From contig NC_062232.1 in the NCBI RefSeq assembly GCF_902686445.1, positions 18,830,897-18,894,896 of the forward strand: a DNA stretch of 64,000 nucleotides. Direction: 5' to 3'. Position 1 is the stretch's first letter; each line of letters starts with the position of its first letter. Position numbers and translations under genes: made by a program. Source of the DNA: Sciurus carolinensis (taxonomy: Eukaryota > Chordata > Mammalia > Rodentia > Sciuridae). The notes under the pieces were generated by a model. That model ran no database searches, was not told the origin of the DNA, and saw nothing but the letters and a program-made list of their open reading frames with translations. Below, piece by piece: positions 55,423 to 64,000 of the stretch.

Positions 55423-56898
55423 AAAAAAGTAAAAAAGGGATGCCAGACATTTAATTCAAACTAGTTATACAATTCTGATTTTTATTACTTTGAGGAGCCA
55501 TTTGCATCCTGATTCACAAGATGCTTCAGTTCCTTTGGAACAAATGTTTGCTTTAAGTTAGACAGCATCTTCTTGATCATGAATGATTAATAGGGTCTCA
55601 GGCTCAAAGATCTCTGCAGATTCTTTGCTGAGAGTCATATTCCCGGTCAGCTTCTTTTTAAAGCAATCTCCATTTGGCAAGGGTTATACTTTTACTTGAA
55701 GCTATGAAAGTGTTCTGAGCTGAACCACTTTCCAAATGCAGGATTCAGTCAGCTGACCAGCACCTCCTGGCTCCTTATAATATGGGAAGACCCGACCTTG
55801 TTATCTTCCAAAGAGAATATTCAAGAGCTCAGCCACAATTACCTGACTCTGGAGTCTGGCTTGCCCTTTCTTAATGCTAAACAGGCTGCTGCTGAATCAG
55901 AAGAAAGCCTATAGAGGCTTTTCTGTTTGAAATGGCAAAAAAAAAAAAAAAATCCAGGGTAAGCATTCAACTGACATTAGCAGGGCTTCCCATCCAAAAA
56001 TCAATTTGCAACATTTCAGTTTTGAAAGGTAAAGGCGAAAGGAATAAGAGCCTGGTTTTTGACAACAGAACAACAGAACTACATTACATTTCTGATCCAA
56101 ACACACTGATTGAAGATTTCCATGTGTGTGTGTGTATGTTAACTTGGAAAAACTACTTCAATATTTTCTACAGGGCTTACAAATATTTATTTTTTAAGCT
56201 CTCAACAATGGCAATAATTGAAGCTATAGATTTGAAATCCAGAACCATCAGACATTCTAAAATGAAATAGTTGGCATTTTTATTAGATTTCTAATCTGTA
56301 CCTTTTTCAGTGCAGTAAAGAAATGAAGCAGTTCAATCTTATAATATTTATAAGGAAGTATCAATCTTAAACAAACCCTTGAGTCTTCTGATTAGCAACT
56401 GTAACAATCTTGAAACTGAAGACAAAATTCCTTTTACTTTCTTAATCCTTTCTTTAATCTCTTACAAACACATAGAATCTGCATTGACCGGTTTTTGCAT
56501 GTTAATTTCATGTGTTGAGGGAGCCCCATTTCTTTGGTGAAGAGAATTCCCCTTTCATTCCTATGGAATGCTTTTCAAATAATTTTGCTAATTCTGCCAG
56601 CCACATTCCATGCAATTGGCAATCTCAGAAATGCGAAACTTCCATCAGAGCCTTTGCCAGGCACACAAGCAGCTTTAAGATTCAACCAAGCATTGAGACA
56701 GTGTTCCCACTTTGGAGAAATGACTGATTGGATGGATTAAATGTGCTTCCGAAGTGATTTCCAAACAGCTATAAAAAAAAAAAAAAAAAAAGGAGGCTAA
56801 TTAAATATAGTCATTGAAGAGCAGTACTTAACTCGTCAAGCTCCTGTATTATGCATTCTTAAAGAAGCCATGTGCTCTGGAATTTTTTATAAAAGGGT
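55423..56898. other. Unassigned, repeat-poor block with poly(A) runs
   Basis: About 1.45 kb with no repeat family I recognise, apart from A runs at about 55938-55953 and 56773-56790. The plus frames at 55932-56270 and 56512-56740 lack domains and splice context. Confidence 0.35.
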
Positions 56899-56899
56899 A

Positions 56900-57160
56900 G
56901 AAACAAAAAAGAGAGTAGATGTCCAGTGATAAAGCAAAGGTTTAGCAAACTATGGACATCGACCAAAAGGAATGCTATGTGGTTATTTAAAGTAATCATT
57001 AGGAACACTTGAGGAATATATGGAGATATTCTTGTAATAAATTAAAGGAAAAAGAAGATTGTTAGGTGGCATGTACATTACAATTATAATGCTGTAAAAT
57101 GTATGCTTGTGAACAACTGGAATCTGATAATTTATGTAGAGATTGCAATAGATCTGCTTA
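56900..57160 (+). mobile_element. Old L1/HAL1 fragment
   Basis: gatgtccagtgataaagcaa, gtttagcaaactatggacat and aatgctatgtggttatttaa follow the distal ORF2 order of old L1/HAL1. Confidence 0.5.
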
Positions 57161-57717
57161 AATATGAGCAAATTCTGTTTTTTCTTCAATGCTGTGATTA
57201 TATCATTTTTTAAATTTAAAGAATATTTAAATCCGTACTATTCTTACTGGAGATAGAAATATAAATCGTGAGTTTGTGTAAGGCATTCTGATCACCATGA
57301 ATTCAATTCAAGCTGCAGTGTTGCCTAGCAACAGGATAACTTTTCTGCAGTGTAATTCCCCAGAAGTAGCAACCTATGAAATGTCTCCTGAGGAATTCCC
57401 TACCTAAAGTGCACCCCATATCCTTATTATCTTGTCATCATATTCCACTGCTTTGGGGGAATTTTATAATCTGATCAGGTGGAGATATTATAATTTAGAG
57501 GGCTACATTTTTAAATCATATCCCTGGACATTTGCCTCTGCCTGGAAGGAGAAGAATGGAGTATAGGTCTTTTCTAGATCTCCTCCAGTCTGTAATATTC
57601 CCCAGATAAGAATAATAAGGAAGGAAAATGGTGAAAGCTTTGATTTATAAACTTTATGGATAGCTTGACATAACTCCAATTGAATGCAATGTTTACTTTT
57701 TTAATATTATGTTTCTT
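57161..57717. other. Unassigned sequence
   Basis: Nothing recognised. Confidence 0.4.
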
Positions 57718-58600
57718 TTTGAGATATAATGATGTCATTGACTACTATAAAATTGATCTTTCTAAATTATATATTTCAATGGATTTTAGTATATTTATAA
57801 AGTTGTGTCACCATCAGTATAATCAATTTCAGAACATTTTTATAACTTCACAACGAAACCCCAGGTCCATTAGCAGTTACTCTTCATTTCTCCCAATCAC
57901 CTCCCAGCTAAGTAACCACCCATTTACTCTCTCTATATATGTGGAGATGCCTAATCTGGAAAATTCATATAGAATTGGTCCTTTGTGTCTAGCTTCTTTC
58001 ACTTAGAATGTTTTCAAAGTTCATCCATGTTGTAGCATGTATCAGTATTTCATTCCTTTTCATGGTCAAATAGTATTCCATTGTAAATATAGCACATTGT
58101 GTTTATCAAACATCCATTCGTGGACATTTGGACTGCTTCCACTTTTTGGCTATTATAAATAATGCTGCTATGAACATTTATGCACAAGTTTTTGTATCAG
58201 CAGACATTTTCATTTCTATTGAAAATATACCTAGAAGTGGAATTGCTAGGTCATTGGTAACTTAACTCCATGATTAACACTTTGAGAAAATGTCAAACTG
58301 TTTTCCAAAGTGGTTGCATCGTTTTACAGTCCGACCAAGAGTGCATAAGAGTTCCAATTTCCCCACATCTTCACCAACACTTGCTCTTGTCTGTCTTTGA
58401 ATATAGCCATCTAGTGGGTGTGAAGTGTTATTCTTATGGATTTAATTTGCATTTCCATGATAACAAGTGATGTTGAGCATCTCCTTATATGCTTAATGAC
58501 CATTTCTTTATCTTCATAGGAGAAACATCTGTTGAAATTCTTTGCCCATTTCTAAATTGGGTTATTTATCTTCTTATTGTTGAGTTACTTTTTCTCTTTA
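57718..58600 (-). mobile_element. Old L1 (L1M/HAL1-type), antisense
   Basis: About 880 bp of reverse-complement L1: gagatataatgatgtcattg, agttcatccatgttgtagca, ttggctattataaataatgc, ctagaagtggaattgctagg, tctgtctttgaatatagcca and ttgggttatttatcttctta. Same family as 9880-10610. The plus frames inside are chance frames. Confidence 0.85.
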
Positions 58601-59147
58601 TTTCTTCTCTTGGATTCATTGGAGATATGTTGACATCAAGGCTTTCACAGGCCCCAAAACACTCAGTCTAAGACAGTTACCACCAGTTAGGGAGGGAGAG
58701 GGAAGGGCAGTCACTATACATCAGTGTCAAAGAATGGAGACACAAAAGGCCCCAGGGAATGCTCCCTCTGAACACACTCAGATCTGTCTACTATCCTCAC
58801 ATCACCCCTGAAATCAGAATCCTGCTGTTCTCTCTCCATAAAGCATAATGCCTGCTCTTGCTTTTAGACAGCACTGAGGTATAGGGTAGAAATCTCTACT
58901 ACAAAAAGTAAAGAATAGCTATTAACACCTCCCACTGCCCGTCCCCACAACCATGGTCAGGTTCTATGCCTCTATGCCTGTTACTACTATTTACTTACTA
59001 TCTACAACACAGGAGTCTGACAGTGGGCACAAAAACTTAATGTAAAAGTCTCTTTTCTTAATTTAAGTAACAGTGGATTGGAACAGGATGCCTATAATTT
59101 CTAACCCTACTTGGAAGTTTCCTATATGTCACAATGTTGTTTAACAT
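58601..59147. other. Unassigned sequence
   Basis: Nothing recognised. Confidence 0.4.
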
Positions 59148-59375
59148 GTAATTTGTGCTTATTGCTCTAAGCATTTTACAAATATTAATCAATTTAATCC
59201 TCACAGTTTTGTGAAATAGCCATTATTATTATTATTATTATTAGATCATTATCATTTTACTGATGAAGAATCTAAGGGACAGAAAAGTAAACTAACCTGC
59301 CCAAGGCCAACAGCTGGTAAATGGTGAAGTCAGATTCTTACTACCCCTGGCTCCAGTCTGTGTTCTGTACTACCA
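59148..59375 (-). mobile_element. MIR with (ATT)n
   Basis: caatttaatcctcacagttt, attttactgatgaagaatct, acctgcccaaggccaacagc and tggctccagtctgtgttctg follow the reverse MIR core. The central att tract has expanded at 59221-59243. Confidence 0.8.
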
Positions 59376-59985
59376 TATGATATATCCTTACCAAATCTGT
59401 TTTAATATGTACCCATTACAGATTGTGGGGCAGAGGGCACAATACTAAACCTATTTCATGCAAAAATAGGCATCTCTTCACAATCAATTCAAAAAAAGTC
59501 ACCCAAAACATGTTTTTATTTTTTGGTAAATCAGATGATATTAAACACAATTTGCTTGAAGTGTTGAAGACTCCTTCCATGAATCCATTCCCCAAATAAA
59601 GAATATTGTGATAATGTAATCTTGAATTTCTTAGCACTTGTTTTCCTTAAGGCGGGTCCCCCATTTATGATTGACAACATAGTAGACCCTACCCAGTTTT
59701 GCACATAGCCAGCATTCTCAAAATGAATCAATGAATTAATTAATGTGCAGTGTGCAAGGTTGCAGGCTACTAGCCTGGAGCAGGCCACTTTCAGAAAAAG
59801 AATCCATTCAGGCCTGCAGCTCCACCCCCATCCCCAGAGGACAGCTGAGTTTCCCTCATATACTCGTTATCCAAGGGCTTCGCCAAAATGGAAACTTTCT
59901 GGTCATTTGCACTCAACTCCTTTGCATTTTCAACTCCTACTCTAGGTGCTCCTTCCCTAGTACAGACACCTACTGCTCCCCTCTC
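59376..59985. other. Unassigned sequence
   Basis: Nothing recognised. Plus frames at 59743-60108 read through pyrimidine-rich DNA and lack domains. Confidence 0.35.
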
Positions 59986-61345
59986 TTCCCAAATTCCTTC
60001 CCCATTATCATAGCAAGGGAATTCCCCTTCATCTCCTATTGTCTTCTCTGCTCAGACCTAGCTTCAGGGAACATGTCTGCTCCTGGAACCCTCTTCATGG
60101 GAGACTGATCATCTCCTTCATCTTGTGCACAGTACCCTACTCCCTCCTTCTGCTCTTCCCATAGCTCTCCTCCTCCACCTTCATACAAAAATGGCAGAAA
60201 TCATGAGCACATTTTTCCAACCCACTATTACTGACATGTCATTTGTCCATAACACCCTTTTACTTTTTTCATTGCATTTACCTAATTAATGCCTTTCTCA
60301 ATTTTTCTCTTCTGTCCTTCATTTAATTTAGACATTACTCCTATCATGGCTTTTCTGTCTACCTACTGCAAGTCCTATCACTGTTCTATATTACCTCAGA
60401 GTCCCAGAGTCCACCCACCAAATTTCCAGTCCTCCCAGTTCCCATGTTTTCTTCTCCAAGCACCTTCTCCCTGTTAACCAAATAATCAGTTAATTGCTGT
60501 AGCCATACCATACCCTACCCTCTATATCATCACCCCCAGGAACTATGTATTCTCTCTTTCTCTTTCTCTATCACTCTCTCTTCCTAAATGCAAACTCTCT
60601 GAAAAAGAAAAATCTTGACCTTTCTGTTCCCATCTTCAGTTACCCCCATGAGATTATATTTTTCTTCCATCATTATCTACTTCTAATTTGATTCAACTTC
60701 ACTATTTATTTCCCTTCTTGTTATCAAGTCAGTCACTCTTGGCAATATCATTACCTTTTCTTTACCCCATCTACTACATTCCATCTACTTCTCTCTTTTC
60801 TCTGTATCCTTTCAACACACTTTGTTCCAACCTTCCAGCCCCCAATTTTGTTCTCCTCCAACCCACTTTCTAATACCAGCCAGACTGAGTTTTTAAAAAT
60901 GCAAATCTAGCCCACCGATTAAATGCCCCAGTTAAAACTCTCCAATGATTTCTTATCGCTCTCAGAATAAAGTCCTTCCTTACTGGCCTCTTCCTATATC
61001 TGCAGACCTACTTCTCACCATACCACAGCTCACCAAAACACAGCTTTCTATACTGTAACTGGATTTCAATGATGTGCTATGCTCCCTCTGCCTGAAATGC
61101 TTTCTCTCCCCTTCTCTCCTTTCACCTGAATAACTGTCATTCTCATATCTTAGTTGTTTCTTCCTCTGGAAAGACTTTTTTGACCATTTTGTGTGTTTCC
61201 AAAAAAAAAAAAAAACCCTGTACTTACCATATCCTGTACTATAGGCTTAATGATATCAAGGATTGTCTTGTTCATCATTCCATTCACAGGCATAGGGCAA
61301 TTCCTCAAAAAAAAAAAACATGAATGAGTTAATGAATGAACGAAG
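59986..61345 (+). mobile_element. L2 LINE, long decayed copy
   Basis: Clear from about 60860: agccagactgagtttttaaa, aatgcaaatctagcccaccg, actctccaatgatttcttat, ctctcagaataaagtccttc, ctccctctgcctgaaatgct and a 3' end at about 61345 with gaatgagttaatgaatgaac. The pyrimidine-rich stretch 59986-60860 is probably the same element, with less support. Confidence 0.55.
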
Positions 61346-61689
61346 GGCTTCATCTTTAGGGATATGATTTAAATCACAGTGCTTCTCAGTAACTGGATAA
61401 GCATCAACTTTTCTCTACTGTCATCTTGGACCACTTCAAAAACTAGTAATGACTCATGCAGCTACTAAGATAACTATAGTAGATATAGTCAGTTATGTAC
61501 TCATATTCCACCAACCCCCAATATAAGTACCAAGAATGTGATTCTGTCTGAAAATTTTTTCTGGTTACAGAAACATGCACACATTTAGAAGGGTCAGGGA
61601 ATTAATGCCTCTCTGGGGACAATCTTCAACTAAGGAAAAGAGGAAGTTGGTAGACAGATGTCCTGGCTTTCCTCTCCCTTGGGTGAGAT
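61346..61689. other. Unassigned sequence
   Basis: Nothing recognised. Confidence 0.4.
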
Positions 61690-61905
61690 AATTTCGATAT
61701 ACTTTTTGTGCAGTCTCCTGAGGTGTCCAGCAAGACCAAGCCCTGCTTTCTCACAGCAGTAAACTGTTTATTAATGTACCCTTTATTTTTTATTTATCTT
61801 TCTCATTTCCTTATCAATTTTTCCTAGGATTATCCCCTATATAAATTGTTACACTAATATTCTTTTCAGGATCTGCTTCTGAGGAAATCCAAACTTAGAC
61901 ATTCA
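61690..61905 (+). mobile_element. Possible old LTR-like repeat
   Basis: Ends with caggatctgcttctgaggaa and atccaaacttagaca, like the ends at about 21180 and 23845. Subfamily not named. Confidence 0.3.
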
Positions 61906-63094
61906 TGTATTTCCTTGATGTAGTCTTCAACTCCAGTTTAGAAAACTTCAAGTATAGAGAAGAATCCTTTATCTCATTGTGTAAAACTGGGATAGCTACT
62001 ACATCTAAAACTCTCCATGCATAGTCATAATCATCTATCCTTTCATTTCTCCTAACCTTTAATGAAAACTAATTCAGCATTTTTCTATTATTACCATAGT
62101 GCTAATAGTAAGTATAAGATTAATGAAATATTTGCTATGTGCTAGAAGCTCTTCTAAGTCACTAGCTAGATTAATTCAGGAATCCTATGTCCTTTTTCAT
62201 CTCTAAGCTTCTGTTATGTCAAATGAATCCTGACTTTGTCTATTTAGTGAGTGCATTTCTAGTGCCCTGAAAAACAGTGTTAGGATAAACCTAGGATCTA
62301 TAATTCAGAGTAGTGTTTTCTCAAGACAACCTAGGGTAGCACAGCTAAAGTCAACATGAGAATTGTAGCCAAAATAAGTCAAAACTAGAACGAAAAAGCA
62401 ATTTCAATCAAGTCAAAGACCACCAGAAATACACCTATAGGTGAATATGCTGGATTTACTATTTATCACAGTGAAAGAAAGTACATACTTGAGGAACCAT
62501 GGTGCATCTCAGTAACAGGATTTTTTTAGCAAAGATTTTCTTAGAATGAGGGTTATGGTAGATACTTTTGGGAGAATTTAAGGAAGAATTATTTTGCCCT
62601 AGATTGGATATTGTCAGGAAGCAGGGGTAATTGGTAAATAGATCTCTTAATAAAACTTAACTAGAAGGAGGACTAGAACAAAGCTAAATGTGTGATTAGT
62701 AAAGTATTAGCTAAGAAAGATATGTATTGGATCATTTCTTGTGGTTTGGACAGTGATTATATTTTGCCTGTGTTCAAATGTGGTTATTAAGTTGTTTTGG
62801 TATTGTCTTGATCCATTGTTCTCACCTGTGATGCCTGGCCATCTCACAGCAATACCAAAGACTAGCTGATGGTGCCAGGTCACCTTCCAGAAGGTGTATA
62901 TCCTACATGTACACAAATCTTTAAAGTCATAGATATGCCCATACAAACACACAGTTTGGGTAAGTCATAATTAAAAAAAAACACAACATACACATTATTC
63001 TGCAATTTAATCTTTGCAACTACATATCAATACCTATCTGCTCTACCATCTAAGACAGGTCTCCAATCTAAAGTGGATCCTATTATGGTGATGT
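61906..63094. other. Mostly unassigned sequence
   Basis: A decayed MIR fragment may lie at about 62095-62200 (tgctatgtgctagaagctct). Otherwise nothing is recognised. Confidence 0.35.
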
Positions 63095-63345
63095 GCTACA
63101 TTTTTTAACTAATTGCCTACTGAATATTTATTTCCAATCTGGTATTTGTTTTAAACAATTCTTCAATGATCAAACTCACATACTCATACGTGACATATGT
63201 AGATTTCTAGATGATACATTCATAAAACATCCACATCAAAGTTAATGCACTGAGTAAATTGGCCTCCAAAGTTACTGTAGCATTTTACACTCTTACCAAC
63301 ATTGTCTGGTATGCCCATTTCCACAATCCATACTTGGTTTTACCC
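63095..63345 (-). mobile_element. Old L1 fragment, antisense
   Basis: taaattggcctccaaagtta, ctgtagcattttacactctt and accaacattgtctggtatgc follow the same antisense distal ORF2 segment as 10430-10500 and 58300-58380, from another old L1 subfamily. Confidence 0.5.
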
Positions 63346-64000
63346 ACTTCCTCCTCACCGCTTCTTGATCATTTTTTTGCTCATGCCTAAAGAAATCTCT
63401 ATCCCATTCTCAGAAATTGTAATTCTAAACATTTAACCTTTTCCTCAAGTCTCTAAAAAATCCTCAGCAAATATCTTTTTACTTATCTAAGAAAATGGGA
63501 CTCACCCAGTAAGCTCTACCTTGTCAATTTCTCTCTCATCATCTTCATTCATCTTCTGCTTGCTACACTATATCATAGAGGCACATTTTCTATCTTGCCA
63601 AAGCTGACACTTTCACCAGTGCTTGTTGATCTAACCTTTTTCTTTTCTTCTCTTGAATCATTATAATTGCCTCATAATTGGGTTCTCTTATCCAGTCTCT
63701 CCCATCAAAGCCAGCTTCCATATGGCTGGAACACTGATCAGATTATATCAACCATTTTGTTCAAAATAATCTTTTGTGACTTCCTAGTATCTATAGAAGA
63801 GCCTACAAGCAACAGGTCCTATCTTTTTCTCTCTGTGTCTTTGCTCATTTTGTTCCTTTTTTCTAGAATTTACTCTTGCTTCACCATTTGTAAATTTCCT
63901 CAGGTTAGAAGACTCCTCCCTAAAGTTTCTCCAAAATACCCATGTGAAATTGGCCCATTCCCAGAGTCATACACTTCTGCTTTACTTTTGACCCCTACCC
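63346..64000 (+). mobile_element. L2-like LINE fragment, runs off the window
   Basis: tgacttcctagtatctatag, aagagcctacaagcaacagg, ctctgtgtctttgctcattt and ctagaatttactcttgcttc follow an L2 order. Pyrimidine-rich throughout and continues past the window edge. Confidence 0.4.

Noticed and set aside
56773..56790. Poly(A) run as a retrocopy tail
   Set aside because: No polyadenylation signal and no target-site duplication were visible around it.
59743..60108. 121-codon plus frame as a gene
   Set aside because: It runs through pyrimidine-rich DNA leading into an L2, has an overlapping second frame and no domain.

Overview
This window reads as mammalian nuclear DNA from a rodent of the squirrel family (Sciuridae: ground squirrel, marmot or tree squirrel type). 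The main clue is about nine copies of a dimeric SINE that joins a B1-like (7SL-derived) left half to an ID-like (tRNA-derived) right half, the arrangement known as B1-dID. Separate ID monomers, MIR, L2, MER5A, MLT-type LTRs and both old and young L1 are also present. The DNA is AT-rich and CpG-poor, and I found no CpG island, no host exon and no intact gene. It is best read as intergenic DNA or the inside of a very large intron. Every open reading frame I examined is a chance frame, a microsatellite translation, or part of a dead transposon.

Layout. 1-6.2 kb: simple repeats, SINE, L2, an MLT1-type LTR split by an L1, a MaLR-type solo LTR, and a four-layer nest (L1 > SINE > solo LTR, plus a microsatellite in the SINE tail). 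6.2-7.1 kb: remnant of an ERV1-type retrovirus leader. 7.2-8.2 kb: ID and B1-dID. 9.07-11.2 kb: a decayed hAT (Charlie/ZBED-like) transposase interrupted by an antisense old L1. 11.2-27.9 kb: mostly unassigned sequence with scattered MIR, LTR, SINE, MER5 and L1 fragments. 27.9-35.6 kb: an L1-on-L1 cluster in which a very old L1 is broken up by younger L1s, four of them carrying an inverted 5' part (twin priming). 36.2-38.7 kb: an ID inside MER5A, an MLT2-like LTR carrying a poly(T) insertion, and a MaLR LTR inside a MIR. 39.7-40.2 kb: a processed retrocopy of an unidentified transcript with a 17-bp target-site duplication. 42-47.4 kb: L2, old LTRs, SINEs and an old L1. 47.8-50.7 kb: a fifth twin-primed L1 with a recognisable but dead reverse-transcriptase frame. 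50.8-64 kb: a SINE inside MER5A, several MIRs, old L1 fragments and L2-like sequence.

No genes work together here. What the window offers is a readable history of insertions. Nesting order and target-site duplications show that the squirrel B1-dID SINE family was already in place when at least one MaLR-type LTR jumped, and that twin priming was frequent among the younger L1s. Coordinates of old repeats are estimates from reading; those with quoted target-site duplications are exact.
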